NCBI GenBank assembly: GCA_016210855.1
Contig: JACQTJ010000042.1
Coordinates: 1 to 39,632, forward strand
Direction: 5' to 3'
DNA: 39,632 nt
Origin: Acidobacteriota bacterium
GTDB lineage: Bacteria; Acidobacteriota; Terriglobia; Acidiferrales; 2-02-FULL-67-57
In this document: positions 26,484 to 34,595 of the stretch, piece by piece
Layout of the letters: each line of letters starts with the position of its first letter
How positions within the stretch are numbered: position 1 is the first letter of the stretch
Position numbers and translations under genes: made by a program
Notes under the pieces: model-generated
The model's database searches: none
Told to the model about the DNA's origin: nothing
The model's input: the letters and a program-made list of their open reading frames with translations, nothing else

Positions 26484-26586
26484 GGCGGGCCTCTCCTTTA
26501 CGATTCTCCCACAATCACTCCCCGCCTTCAAGCTGACTGGGGCCCCGCAGCGGAGTCCAGAGCATCCGCAGCAGGGGCTTGGGGGT

Positions 26587-26934
26587 TTACGGTTTTTTGG
26601 CTTCGCTGGAGTTTGTCTGGGAGTCGGGCTTGGGCGGCAGGGTGATGACCTTCTCGCCGGGGCGCGCCATCTTCAGCTGCTCGCGGGCGACTCGCTCAAT
26701 CGCGCCCGGGTCTTTCTTCAGGGCTTCGATCTCTTCGGCTAGCCGGCGGTTTTCCTGCTCCAGGCGCCCGATTTCTTTCTGCAGCTCCTCAAGCGTCCGC
26801 TGCTGCTGGCGCAAGGCCAGGTAGCCGTGCTCCCCGAAGACGGTGTGCACCACCAGGGCGAGCAGGCCCAAGGCCAGCAGGCCAAGCAGCAGCCGGCGCC
26901 AGGGCGACGGGGAGGAGACGGGTACCGGACTCAT
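26587..26934 (-). CDS. ftsB: FtsB/DivIC septum formation initiator protein
   Basis: A 115-residue bitopic protein: short basic N-terminus, transmembrane helix about 14-33, a strong leucine/glutamate coiled coil (about 42-74), then DPGAIERVAREQLKMARPGEKVI, the conserved end of the FtsB/DivIC family. It would form the FtsQLB complex with the FtsL and FtsQ encoded in the dcw cluster. Its ATG overlaps the stop of the phosphoglucomutase gene (26931-26934), so it is expressed with central-metabolism genes rather than with the dcw cluster. The lysine-rich tail is not conserved in the family. Confidence 0.88.
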   Translation of the reverse strand: MSPVPVSSPSPWRRLLLGLLALGLLALVVHTVFGEHGYLALRQQQRTLEELQKEIGRLEQENRRLAEEIEALKKDPGAIERVAREQLKMARPGEKVITLPPKPDSQTNSSEAKKP

Positions 26935-28346
26935 TCCAGAACGAACTTCTTGGCGGCCTCGACCAGAGCGGCGGTGTCCTTCTCAGAGTGGCTCTCGCAG
27001 TAGCAGCGCACCACCGGCTCAGTGCCCGACAGCCGCATCAGCACCCAGGAGTCGTCGTCGAACAACAGCTTCAAGCCGTCGGTGCGGTTCACCCCGGCCA
27101 CCCGCCGGCCATTGAAGTTTTTGGGATCGCGCCGGATGCGTTCTGCCAGCCGGTCGCGGATGGCGGCATCGAGGTGCAGGTTGACCCGGACCGGATAGTA
27201 GGCGCCAACCTTGCGGAACAGAGCCTCGAGCTGCTCGAGGAGCGAGGCCTGCCGCCGCCCCACCATCTCCGCCACCAGCAGGCAGGCCAGGATGCCGTCC
27301 TTCTCGGGCACGTGGCCGTAAATGCTTAGTCCGGCGCTTTCTTCGCCGCCGATGATGATCTTGTCCTGCTGGATGAGCTCACCGATGTACTTGAAGCCCA
27401 CCGGGGTTTCGTGAACCGTGGCCTTGTGGTGGCGGGCCACGGCGTCCACCAGGTGGGTGGTGGCCACGCTGCGGGCGACCCCGCGGGGCCAGTGGGGGCG
27501 CGTCTCCAGCAGGTAGTCGAAGAGCAGGGCTACGATGTGGTTGGCGGAGACGAAGCGGCCGTCGCGGTCGAGCATGCCAAAGCGGTCGGCGTCGCCGTCG
27601 GTTGAAAGTCCAAGATGCGCGCCCCGGGCGGCCATCGCCTGGCGCAAGTCGGCGAGGATGTGCTCGGCCGGCTCGGGCGCGTGCCCGCCAAAGAGCACGT
27701 CGCGGTAGGCGTGAATGGCGTGGACTTCGATGCCGTGCCCGGTCAGGAATCGGTCCACGTAGCCGGCGCCGGTGCCGTAGAGCGGGTCGTAGACCACCTT
27801 CAGGCCGGCGCGCTTGATTTCGTCCACCACAATCTTTTCGCCCAACATGTCCAGGTAAGACGGGCGCGGGTCGATCTCTTCATGGCCGCGGGCTTCGCCG
27901 GGGCGGGCCGGGGAGTCCTGGCGCTCCAGGTATTTCGCCGCCAGCTGCTCGAGCTGGCGGGTGACTTCGGGCAGAGCCGGGGCGCCGTCGGGGGTGGAGA
28001 ACTTCAGGCCGTTGTACTCGGGCGGGTTGTGGCTGGCGGTGAAGTTGATGCCCCCGTCGGTTTTGCGCCGCCGGATTTCATAGGCAATGGTGGGGGTGGG
28101 GGTGGGCTGTTTGCAGAGAAAACAGTGCACCCCGCGCCGGGAAAGCACCTCCACGGCGGTGCGGGCGAATTCGTCCGAGAAGAAGCGGGTGTCATAGCCC
28201 ACAAGCACCCGCGGGTTGCGCGGGTTCTGCCGGCACACGTAGTCGCCGATGGCGGCCACGGCGGCACGGACGTTGTCGAAAGTGAAATCCTCGGCAATGA
28301 TGCCGCGCCAGCCGGAGGTGCCGAAACGAATCTGCTTGTGGGCCAT
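26931..28346 (-). CDS. Phosphoglucomutase/phosphomannomutase family protein
   Basis: A 471-residue alpha-D-phosphohexomutase with all four domains: GTSGWRG at 9-15, the phosphoserine loop TASHNPP with S105, the metal loop STDGDADRFG with D250, D252 and D254, the sugar-binding GGEESAG at 333-339, and the phosphate-binding RLSGTEP at 438-444. Substrate preference (glucose, mannose or glucosamine phosphate) cannot be fixed by eye. The ATG at 28346 is chosen because homology begins there. It heads the minus-strand run pgm-ftsB-rpiB-glyA-GT. Confidence 0.93.
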   Translation of the reverse strand: MAHKQIRFGTSGWRGIIAEDFTFDNVRAAVAAIGDYVCRQNPRNPRVLVGYDTRFFSDEFARTAVEVLSRRGVHCFLCKQPTPTPTIAYEIRRRKTDGGINFTASHNPPEYNGLKFSTPDGAPALPEVTRQLEQLAAKYLERQDSPARPGEARGHEEIDPRPSYLDMLGEKIVVDEIKRAGLKVVYDPLYGTGAGYVDRFLTGHGIEVHAIHAYRDVLFGGHAPEPAEHILADLRQAMAARGAHLGLSTDGDADRFGMLDRDGRFVSANHIVALLFDYLLETRPHWPRGVARSVATTHLVDAVARHHKATVHETPVGFKYIGELIQQDKIIIGGEESAGLSIYGHVPEKDGILACLLVAEMVGRRQASLLEQLEALFRKVGAYYPVRVNLHLDAAIRDRLAERIRRDPKNFNGRRVAGVNRTDGLKLLFDDDSWVLMRLSGTEPVVRCYCESHSEKDTAALVEAAKKFVLE

Positions 28347-28355
28347 TTGCCGCGT

Positions 28356-28384
28356 ATTGTATCGTGGGGGCCGGGCGGGGGCAA
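28356..28384 (-). promoter_or_regulatory. Candidate promoter for the phosphohexomutase operon
   Basis: On the minus strand TTGCCC (28384-28379) and TACAAT (28361-28356) are 17 bases apart, matching the sigma70 boxes at 4 and 5 of 6 positions. The start site would fall only a few bases before the ATG at 28346, implying a very short or leaderless transcript. It lies in the 61-base divergent gap to cutA. Confidence 0.45.
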
Positions 28385-28407
28385 AGGGGTCGGACGGTGG
28401 TGAAGGC

Positions 28408-28788
28408 ATGACCGACAAGGTGGTGGTGTTCGTCACCTGCGGGTCGGCACCGGAGGCGGAGCGGATTGCGCGGGCGCTGGTCGAAGAGCGCTTGGCCGCC
28501 TGTGTTAATATCTCTAGCCCCATCCGCTCCGTGTACCGTTGGGAAGGCAAGTTGAACGACGAGCCGGAGGTGTTGCTGGTGATCAAGACGGCGCGGGCGC
28601 TCTTCGATCGGGTGCGACGCGCGGTGGAGAAGCTGCACAGCTACCAGGTTCCGGAAGTCATCTGCCTGCCGGTGATTGATGGCGCTCCCAACTACCTGAA
28701 TTGGCTGAGCAGCGCCGTGGCCACGGGGGCGGCCGTGACCCTTCCGCCCAAGTCACCGAAGGCCAAGCCCACCCGGCGCAAGCGATAG
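28408..28788 (+). CDS. cutA: Divalent-cation tolerance protein CutA
   Basis: A 126-residue CutA1 protein with VFVTCGSAPEAERIARALVEERLAACVNI at the start, SVYRWEGKLNDEPEVLLVIKT in the middle and HSYQVPEVICLPV...NYLNWL at the end, all hallmark segments of the trimeric CutA fold. A basic tail (KAKPTRRKR) is extra. CutA is linked to copper and other divalent-cation tolerance, though its molecular role remains unsettled. The ATG at 28408 follows GGTGGTGAAGG. It is followed 11 bases later by corA. Confidence 0.93.
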   Translation: MTDKVVVFVTCGSAPEAERIARALVEERLAACVNISSPIRSVYRWEGKLNDEPEVLLVIKTARALFDRVRRAVEKLHSYQVPEVICLPVIDGAPNYLNWLSSAVATGAAVTLPPKSPKAKPTRRKR

Positions 28789-28799
28789 GACGGCAGCGG

Positions 28800-29771
28800 A
28801 TGGAGCCACCCGCCCAAATCAAACCCGCCGAAGTCAAGCCACCGGAAACCAAGCCGGTGGCCGCCGACCTGGCCGGGCTCCTCATCCACCAGAGCCCCCA
28901 TCTGCGCTGGTACCACCTGGAGGAGCCGGAGTCGCCCCTGCTGGAGCGCCTGGGGCAGGAGCTCGGCTTCCACGAGCTCGAGATCGAAGACTGTCGCCAC
29001 CAGCGGCACACCTCGAAGCTCGAAGAGTACGAGAGCCACATCTTCGTGATCGCCAACACCCTGCACTTCGTGCCGGAGACCCTAGGGGTATGGTTCGGCG
29101 AACTTGGCATCTTCGTGGGACCGGACTTCATCGTCACCGTGCATGTAGGGCCCACCCGCTCGGTCAACGAACGCCTGCCCCGAATCAAATCGATCCCCAA
29201 GTTGCAGCGGCCCGACCGGGTGCTTTATGAGCTGCTCGACAGCATGGTGGACCGCTACTTGCCCGTGCTCGACCAGATCGGCGACCGCATCGACCAGATC
29301 GAAGACGAAATCCGCCAGAGCCCCACGACGAAGGTGCTGGAAGAGATCTTTGCCCTGCGGCGCGGCTTGACCGAGTTCCGCCGCACGGTGGGCAGTATGC
29401 GGGAGATGGTGAACGCCTTTATGCGCCTGCGAGCCCCCTACTTCCGCGCTGATATGTCCGCCTACTGGCGCGACCTCTACGACCACGTCATCCGCGCCCT
29501 GAACATGCTTGAGAACCACCGCGAGTTGCTGGCGAGCGTGCTCGAAGTCTATCTGAGCTCCGTCGCCAACCGCACCAACGAGATCATGAAGGTGCTCACC
29601 GTTTGGGCCACCATCGCTTTGCCGCTCGTGGTCATCACCGGCTACTTTGGAATGAACTTCGAGGATCTGCCTTTGCTACAGTCGTGGCAAGGGATGCTCC
29701 TGACCACTCTGTTGCTTGTGGCCCTGCCCGTGGGCATGCTGGCCTTCTTCCACAAGCGCGGCTGGCTGTAG
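28800..29771 (+). CDS. corA: CorA family magnesium/divalent cation transporter
   Basis: A 323-residue protein. A Pro/Glu/Lys-rich N-terminal tail (1-25) precedes the cytoplasmic alpha/beta domain and long stalk helix. Two C-terminal transmembrane helices flank the selectivity motif GMN at 284-286 (YFGMNF), and the protein ends with a basic residue cluster. CorA forms pentameric Mg2+ (also Co2+/Ni2+) channels. It is probably cotranscribed with cutA, making a small divalent-metal unit. The ATG at 28800 follows the cutA stop by 11 bases. Confidence 0.94.
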   Translation: MEPPAQIKPAEVKPPETKPVAADLAGLLIHQSPHLRWYHLEEPESPLLERLGQELGFHELEIEDCRHQRHTSKLEEYESHIFVIANTLHFVPETLGVWFGELGIFVGPDFIVTVHVGPTRSVNERLPRIKSIPKLQRPDRVLYELLDSMVDRYLPVLDQIGDRIDQIEDEIRQSPTTKVLEEIFALRRGLTEFRRTVGSMREMVNAFMRLRAPYFRADMSAYWRDLYDHVIRALNMLENHRELLASVLEVYLSSVANRTNEIMKVLTVWATIALPLVVITGYFGMNFEDLPLLQSWQGMLLTTLLLVALPVGMLAFFHKRGWL

Positions 29772-29796
29772 AGAAGCCGAAAACCGACGGGCACCG

Positions 29797-30936
29797 CTAG
29801 ACGTGGGAGAGGGCGCGGTCGAGGTCGGCGATCAGGTCTTCGACGTCTTCGATGCCGACCGAGAGGCGCACCAGGCCGTCGGTGATGCCGATCTTCAGCC
29901 GTTCTTCGGGCGGCACGGAAGAGTGGGTCATGGTGGCCGGGTGGGAGATGAGGGTTTCGACCCCGCCCAGGCTTTCGCCGAGCGAGCAGAGCTTGACCTG
30001 GCGCAGCAGGCGCTCGGCCGACTCCCGTGACCCCAGCTCGAAGGAGAGCATCGCCCCGAAGCCCTTCATCTGTTTCGTCCCCAGCTCGTGCTGCGGGTGG
30101 GACTTGAGGCCGGGGTAGAAGACCCGCTTCACCTTGGGGTGTGGTTCGAGGAACCCGGCGATGGCCTGGCCGTTCTGGCAGTGCTGCTCCATGCGCACCG
30201 CCAGGGTCTTGACCCCGCGCAGCACCAGCCAGCAGTCGAACGGCCCGAGAATCGCCCCGGCGGATTTCTGGATGAAGTACAGCCGGTCGTAGTCCTCCTG
30301 CCGGGTGAGGATGACGGCGCCGCCGATGGAGTCGCTGTGGCCGTTCAGGAACTTGGTGGTGGAGTGCACCACCATATCGGCCCCGAACTCCAGAGGCCGC
30401 TGCAGGTAGGGGCTCATGAAGGTGTTGTCCACGACGAGAGGGACACGGCGGGCGCGGGCCAGCTGGCTCATCTCCCCGAGGTCGCTGATGGCCAGGGTGG
30501 GGTTGGTGGGGGTTTCGATGTAGAGGAGGCGCGTGTTCTTCTTGATCGCCTTCTCCACGTTCTCGACGCAGGTGGTGTCGATGAAGCTGAATTCCAGGCC
30601 GAAGTGGCTGAGGACTTTGGTGAAGAGGCGGTAGACACCGCCGTAGACGGCGTGAGAGCAGATGACGTGGTCGCCGCTCTGGAGGAGGGTTATGACCGCG
30701 TTGATGGCGGCCATCCCCGAGGCGAAGGCCAGGGCGTGCCTGCCGCCTTCGAGCCGGGCCAGGTTGCGCTCCAGAGCAGAGCGCGTCGGGTTGCTGGCGC
30801 GGGCGTACTCGTAACCCTTGTGCTTGCCCAGTTCCTCCTGCACGTAGGTGGAGGTCTGGTAGATGGGGGCGACGACGGCCCCGGTAGTCGGGTCGGGTTC
30901 CTGCCCGACGTGAATGGCATCGGTGGCGAAGCCCAT
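29797..30936 (-). CDS. Cystathionine gamma-synthase/gamma-lyase family PLP enzyme
   Basis: A 379-residue Cys/Met metabolism PLP enzyme. The N-terminal segment ends in [10 protein letters not shown], followed by [11 protein letters not shown], which contributes phosphate-binding residues from the neighbouring subunit. IETPTNPTL and [20 protein letters not shown] precede the cofactor lysine K195 in [12 protein letters not shown]. The C-terminal [21 protein letters not shown] is conserved in gamma-synthases and gamma-lyases. It acts in trans-sulfuration between cysteine, homocysteine and cystathionine; synthase and lyase activities cannot be separated by motif here. An AGAGGAGG site lies about 11 bases upstream of the ATG. 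No SAM-riboswitch-like fold was found in its short leader. Confidence 0.93.
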   Translation of the reverse strand: MGFATDAIHVGQEPDPTTGAVVAPIYQTSTYVQEELGKHKGYEYARASNPTRSALERNLARLEGGRHALAFASGMAAINAVITLLQSGDHVICSHAVYGGVYRLFTKVLSHFGLEFSFIDTTCVENVEKAIKKNTRLLYIETPTNPTLAISDLGEMSQLARARRVPLVVDNTFMSPYLQRPLEFGADMVVHSTTKFLNGHSDSIGGAVILTRQEDYDRLYFIQKSAGAILGPFDCWLVLRGVKTLAVRMEQHCQNGQAIAGFLEPHPKVKRVFYPGLKSHPQHELGTKQMKGFGAMLSFELGSRESAERLLRQVKLCSLGESLGGVETLISHPATMTHSSVPPEERLKIGITDGLVRLSVGIEDVEDLIADLDRALSHV

Positions 30937-31078
30937 CGCGACGCGTCCTCCTCTGGAGCCCGGCTTTTGTGGTGGTGAGGCCCCGTGCTAAGATGGTGCG
31001 GGACGAGCTAAACTAGCACGGTGGCGGCGCTCCTGTCCAAGCCCTTGAATGGATGAGGACGGCGTTCGAGACGGTTCG

Positions 31079-32002
31079 ATGACGGCTGGCCGGATGATTC
31101 GGGCCTGGGTTCTTCTGCTGGCGGGGCTCTGCCTGCCCGGCGGCGTCGAGGCCCAGAAGCACAAGGACGTCGAGAATATCGGCCGGCGCGACATCAACAA
31201 GGGCTCCTGGAATCTGTATTCCCTGGAGAAGGAAATCGAGATCGGCCGGCAACTGGCCGCCCAGGTGGAGGCCAGCTCGCACCTGCTGCGCGACTCCCGA
31301 GTGGACGGCTATGTGAACGACCTGGTGCAGAATCTGGTCCGCCACTCCGACGCTCGGGTTCCGTTCACCGTCAAGGTGATTGATTCTGACGACTTCAATG
31401 CCTTTGCGCTGCCGGGTGGGTTCCTCTACGTCCATACCGGGCTGATCCTCGAAGCCCAGACCGAGGCGGAACTGGCCGGGGTGCTGGCTCACGAGATCGC
31501 CCACGTCACCGCCCGCCACGCCACCAAGCAGGCCAGTAAGGCCACCTTGTTCCAGTGGCTGAGCCTGCCGCTGATCTTCGTGGGCGGGCCGGTCGGCTAC
31601 GGTATCCAGCAGGCGGTGGGGTTGGCGGTGCCGCTCTCCTTCCTGAAGTTCCAGCGCGGCGCTGAGCGCGAGGCCGACTTCCTGGGCTTGCAGTACGCCT
31701 ACCACGCCGGTTACGACCCGGTGGCCCTGGTGGACTTCCTCGAGCGGCTGAAGGACAAGGACAAGGAGGGCCGGCTGGCCAAGCTCTTCTCTACGCATCC
31801 CATGACCAAGGACCGCATCCGGCGAGCCCAGAAGGGGATTGCCGAGGCCCTGCCGTCGCGGGAGGAATACGTGGTCTCCACCTCCCAATTTGAGCGGGTC
31901 AGGGGCTACCTGCTCCGGCTTCAGCAGGCCAGCCAAATCTATGAGCCCCAGGCGGTCCCGGGCCCGCAGCTGCGCCGACGCACCCAGGAACTGGACGAAT
32001 GA
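31079..32002 (+). CDS. M48 family zinc metalloprotease (BepA/LoiP-like)
   Basis: A 307-residue secreted protease. Signal peptide: hydrophobic core about 8-20, cleavage likely after VEA near 25. The zinc motif HEIAH is at 138-142 and the third ligand is probably E198 in EREADFLG. An LPGGFLYVHTGLI segment stands just before the site, as in other periplasmic M48 proteins that handle outer-membrane protein quality. The start is uncertain: ATG 31049 would add 10 residues before the signal peptide and ATG 31094 would shorten it by five; 31079 gives the best signal-peptide shape. Its stop overlaps the next ATG (ATGA). Confidence 0.9.
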   Translation: MTAGRMIRAWVLLLAGLCLPGGVEAQKHKDVENIGRRDINKGSWNLYSLEKEIEIGRQLAAQVEASSHLLRDSRVDGYVNDLVQNLVRHSDARVPFTVKVIDSDDFNAFALPGGFLYVHTGLILEAQTEAELAGVLAHEIAHVTARHATKQASKATLFQWLSLPLIFVGGPVGYGIQQAVGLAVPLSFLKFQRGAEREADFLGLQYAYHAGYDPVALVDFLERLKDKDKEGRLAKLFSTHPMTKDRIRRAQKGIAEALPSREEYVVSTSQFERVRGYLLRLQQASQIYEPQAVPGPQLRRRTQELDE

Positions 32003-32394
32003 AAATGAAGAGGAGGCTGGAATGGTGCTGGGCGGCGGTAGGGGTGGGGGCGGTGTTGCTGGGGGCGTTCAGCCCTCCCCTGGCCCCCGCGGAGGAAGAA
32101 AAGCAGGTCCGTTTGGAGGTGGAAATCACTGCTGAAGAGACCGGCCAGCCCATCGAGAACGCCACCGTGTACGTCAAGTACAAGCAGGAGCGCTTCTTGC
32201 GTAAGGACAAGGAGCGCTCCTGGAGTGCCAAGACCGATTCAGAGGGCAAGGCCGCCTTCCCCCCGCTGCCCGAAGGGGAAGTGCTCGTCCAGGTCGTGGT
32301 CAAGGGGTGGAAACCCTACGGGCGTTTCCACTACCTGCGCGCTCCCAAGCATGTCCTGGAGATCAAACTCAAGCCGCCGAAGAAATGGTATTGA
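31999..32394 (+). CDS. Small secreted carboxypeptidase-regulatory-like domain protein
   Basis: A 131-residue protein: basic N-terminus and hydrophobic signal core (about 11-25, cleavage likely after APA near 31), then one beta-sandwich domain. The pattern ITAEETGQPIENATVYVK, KTDSEGKAAFPPLPEGEVLVQVVVKGW is that of carboxypeptidase-regulatory/prealbumin-like folds, which usually mediate binding rather than catalysis. The ATG overlaps the M48 protease stop, so the two are probably made together and exported together; partnership is inference. Confidence 0.72.
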   Translation: MKMKRRLEWCWAAVGVGAVLLGAFSPPLAPAEEEKQVRLEVEITAEETGQPIENATVYVKYKQERFLRKDKERSWSAKTDSEGKAAFPPLPEGEVLVQVVVKGWKPYGRFHYLRAPKHVLEIKLKPPKKWY

Positions 32395-32571
32395 TGTGTG
32401 CGATTTCCGGCTGACCGTAGCGCAATTCTTTGGCCAAAACCGCCTCTGGCGGTCCGTTCCGCGCGCTAAAATTTCTTGCCACCCCGCTTGTTGCTGCATT
32501 TTTGTGCAAAGCCAAGAAACGATTTGTTACGCCACCGTTTAAGCCGAACCCCGCCGGGCTTTTCCACAATC

Positions 32572-32593
32572 TTTTCAACACATTTGTTGAAAA
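32572..32593. terminator. Palindrome between convergent genes, possible bidirectional terminator
   Basis: TTTTCAACA (32572-32580) and TGTTGAAAA (32585-32593) form a perfect 9-bp palindrome with a CATT loop, in the 244-base gap between convergent genes. The A and T runs fall on either side, so it reads the same on both strands. The stem is AT-rich and weak. A second possible stem AAGCC/GGCTT (32541-32545 and 32557-32561) followed by TTT and a CCGCC/GGCGG hairpin at 32440-32452 lie in the same gap, which is visibly AT-richer than the genes around it. No gene was recognised there. Confidence 0.4.
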
Positions 32594-32638
32594 AATCTCC
32601 GATACCGAGAAAAGATTCTTCCCGCCGGCGTGTTCGAA

Positions 32639-33697
32639 TCAGGGAGTGACTGTCGCCCGCACGGCTTCTTCGGCGGTGAAGTGGATGACCTGCGGGTAAT
32701 CGGCCCCGAGCAGCCTTTCCAGGCGTTCCGTATTCATCAGGTACGAGCCGGCGAAGTACGGAAAGGCTTCGGGAGGGACGGGCGAGAGCCCCACCCCCCA
32801 GAAAAACCGGTAGAGAAGTCCTACCAGCGAATAGGAGGGTAGGCGCAGGAGGGGCAAGCCGCACAGCCGGGCCAGGTCGTCGCCGGTGACCGGGGCCCCG
32901 CGGCCCTGCGCATTCAAAACCACCAGCTTTCCCGGCTCGAAGTGGTGGCAGAGCCAGGCCATAAGGCGGGCCGCGTCGTCGATGTGCATGAATTGGTAGT
33001 GCCCACGGTATTTTTCTCCCCTGGGAAGAAGGAGGGGCAGCCGCCACCGGCGTCGCTGCACCCAGCGGCCAAGCCAGGTGCGGTCGCTGGGGCGGCCCCG
33101 CAGGGCCCGGACGATGAAGTTGTCCACCCCGGGGCCGAGGAAGATGTGGCCCCGTACGACGTAAACGGCACAGCCGTTCAACCGGGTGTGGCGCGCCCGA
33201 CACATTTCGTCGGTTTCTTTCTTATGCAGGGCATAGGTGTAGGTGTGGGGCTCCTGGGGGTAGTCTTCGCGAACAGGATACGGGAGCAGGGGCCCGTAAC
33301 TGGTGACGCTTGAGAGGTAGAGGAAGAAGTCCACTTGGCGGTCGCGGCGGTTGACCCGCTCGACCGCCTCCAGCAGGTGCCGCGTGCCCCGCACGTTGAT
33401 CTCCCATTGGCGCTGCCGAGCCATGGCCCCGGTGCGGGCTGGGTCGAGCACGAAGGCCAGATGGATTACTTGACGCACCTGGGCGTCCCGGATGAGACCC
33501 TCCAGCACCGCCGGGGCGTCCCCTTGAGAGATATCAAGGGGGCAGAACTGCACCTGGGGATGGTCCAGCTGGGGCGGGAACAGGTCCACGCCCACGAGGA
33601 GGTGTTCCTTCAGGTGGGGTGCCAGGCGCTGGCCGAGGTTGCCGGAAAGCCCGGTGACAAGAAGCGGTGGGCGCGGGGTGGCAGCCAGGGGGTTCAC
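32639..33697 (-). CDS. Extended SDR / NAD-dependent epimerase-dehydratase family protein
   Basis: A 352-residue Rossmann-fold protein. The dinucleotide loop GLSGNLG is at 16-22, the aspartate that would bind the adenine ribose follows in VGVDLF, the substrate serine lies in LSSVTSYG (128-135), and the catalytic pair Y155-x3-K159 is in YALHKKE. The C-terminal substrate domain is divergent. Sugar-nucleotide epimerases and reductases share this fold; the substrate is unknown. Unlike most SDR genes of sugar pathways it has no sugar-gene neighbours here and appears monocistronic. Its start region lies next to the AT-richer element beginning near 33782. Confidence 0.82.
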   Translation of the reverse strand: MNPLAATPRPPLLVTGLSGNLGQRLAPHLKEHLLVGVDLFPPQLDHPQVQFCPLDISQGDAPAVLEGLIRDAQVRQVIHLAFVLDPARTGAMARQRQWEINVRGTRHLLEAVERVNRRDRQVDFFLYLSSVTSYGPLLPYPVREDYPQEPHTYTYALHKKETDEMCRARHTRLNGCAVYVVRGHIFLGPGVDNFIVRALRGRPSDRTWLGRWVQRRRWRLPLLLPRGEKYRGHYQFMHIDDAARLMAWLCHHFEPGKLVVLNAQGRGAPVTGDDLARLCGLPLLRLPSYSLVGLLYRFFWGVGLSPVPPEAFPYFAGSYLMNTERLERLLGADYPQVIHFTAEEAVRATVTP

Positions 33698-33773
33698 ACC
33701 GCCTCATCTTAGTCTTCAAGGGGCGGAAACACCACCACCGCGCTGGCGCGGATGCTGTGGTTATGGCGCTACC

Positions 33774-33781
33774 GGCTCGCG
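33774..33781. repeat. Left copy of an 8-bp direct repeat (possible target duplication)
   Basis: GGCTCGCG here is repeated exactly at 34588-34595. The two copies stand immediately outside the inverted ends of the AT-richer element. The direct match in fact extends to 14 bases (CTACCGGCTCGCGG at 33769-33782 and 34583-34596), partly because both copies are preceded by CTACC. Confidence 0.6.
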
Positions 33782-33886
33782 GGTAGTGGCTCATCTTGAG
33801 ATCAATCGCCAACCTGCGAGCTCTTACGAACTTGTTGCAAGCGGCAGTCCCGTTGTAGTATCAAATGCAGCCAGCAGAGGTGCAGT

Positions 33887-34168
33887 ATGCCCGAAGGAAT
33901 CACAAACCCGAAAGCAATCGCTGAGGAAGGCGAAAGAATCTATCTTGAAAGCTACAAGGCAGAGTACGAGAAAAAGTATGCTGGCAAGTTTGTAGCGATT
34001 GACATAAACACAAAAGAGGCGTTCTTGGACGATTATGCTGAAGGCGCGCTTGAAAAAGCGAAAGCCAAGTCACCACACGGCCTTTTTCATCTGATTAGGG
34101 TCGGTTCTCCTGGCGCGTTCCGCGTGAGCTATTCCTCTGATGCCAACTTGGACTGGATTTTTCAATAA
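33887..34168 (+). CDS. Small DUF5678-like protein of unknown function
   Basis: A 93-residue acidic/basic mixed protein without signal peptide or membrane segment. The first 30 residues look helical (EEGERIYLESYKAEYEKKY); then comes YAGKFVAIDINTKEAF, DDYAEGALEKAKAKSP and FHLIRVGSPGAF, which resembles the small beta-alpha-beta proteins annotated DUF5678 (GKWVAI...ALE-A...RV). Function unknown. AGAGG stands six bases before the ATG. The gene is AT-richer than the chromosome around it, lies inside the candidate element, and overlaps the next gene by 29 bases, suggesting coupled expression. A weak promoter-like pair (TTGCAA at 33835 and TAGTAT at 33856) has a poor 15-base spacing. Confidence 0.7.
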   Translation: MPEGITNPKAIAEEGERIYLESYKAEYEKKYAGKFVAIDINTKEAFLDDYAEGALEKAKAKSPHGLFHLIRVGSPGAFRVSYSSDANLDWIFQ

Positions 34169-34553
34169 CGCAGGAACACCCATATTGAAAATATCGGTTG
34201 GCGGAGTCTTTCCCCAGCTACGCCAAGATTTTGAGGCTGTGATCGACACAGGCTACACAGGTTTCTTGTCCATGCCCCTTGTCAGCGCATTCCCTCTAGG
34301 GCTGCTACTCTACGGAACAACTGGAGTAACACTCGCTGACGGTTCTACTTCTTACCGCCTTACAGGTTGGGGGCATGTAAGAGTCGGGGAGGAAGATCAG
34401 ACAGGCGTAATCATCCTTGAGCCTTCCGCTACAGACCTGCTAATTGGTACAGAACTGCTCAGGAAATTTCGCAAACGACTTGTCGTTTCGCACGAATCTG
34501 GCAGCGTGGCGCTGGAAGACGAACCTCCACAAAGAACCTCATTTAGCGATTGA
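34140..34553 (+). CDS. Retropepsin-like (clan AA) aspartic protease
   Basis: A 137-residue single-domain protein. VIDTGYTGFLSMP (34-46) is the DTG active-site loop with D36; LADGS at 65-69 is in the flap region and DLLIGTELL (99-107) is the hydrophobic-hydrophobic-glycine motif that closes the fold. Such single-domain proteases work as dimers. It has no signal peptide, so it is probably cytoplasmic. The first 12 residues overlap the previous gene in another frame; a TTG at 34185 is a possible later start. Clan AA proteases of this size with a small upstream partner recur in several bacterial phyla, but their substrate is unknown to me. Confidence 0.82.
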   Translation: MPTWTGFFNNAGTPILKISVGGVFPQLRQDFEAVIDTGYTGFLSMPLVSAFPLGLLLYGTTGVTLADGSTSYRLTGWGHVRVGEEDQTGVIILEPSATDLLIGTELLRKFRKRLVVSHESGSVALEDEPPQRTSFSD

Positions 34554-34587
34554 TCCTGCCCCGCAAACTCCAGAATGAGTCACTACC

Positions 34588-34595
34588 GGCTCGCG
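34588..34595. repeat. Right copy of the 8-bp direct repeat
   Basis: GGCTCGCG, identical to 33774-33781, lies directly after the right inverted end. Nine bases further on begins the -35 box of the rplM promoter, so the element sits immediately upstream of the ribosomal protein operon. Confidence 0.6.

Larger units (their letters stand above)
33782..34587. mobile_element. Candidate non-autonomous mobile element with terminal inverted repeats
   Basis: The left end reads GGTAGTGGCTCATCTTGAG (33782-33800) and the right end, read inward on the minus strand, GGTAGTGACTCATTCTGGAG (34587-34568); the first 13 bases match at 12 positions and the rest with a one-base gap. An 8-bp duplication GGCTCGCG flanks both ends. 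The 806-bp interior is AT-richer than its surroundings (for example 28 of 60 bases G+C at 33901-33960) and encodes two small proteins but no transposase. Several insertion-sequence families make 8-bp duplications, but the ends do not let me assign one. Alternatively the two ends are copies of a REP-like palindrome, because CTACC also stands on the outer side of the left copy. Confidence 0.55.

Noticed and set aside
31009-31014. Promoter for the M48 protease gene (TAAACT)
   Set aside because: The -10-like box has no acceptable -35 partner at 16-18 bases.
30937-31048. SAM-type riboswitch before the cystathionine enzyme
   Set aside because: The leader is too short and lacks the pairing and kink-turn segments of known SAM riboswitches; only a ribosome binding site is seen.
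33887-34553. Classical toxin-antitoxin pair
   Set aside because: The second gene is clearly a clan AA protease and the first matches no toxin or antitoxin family I know; an addiction role remains speculation.
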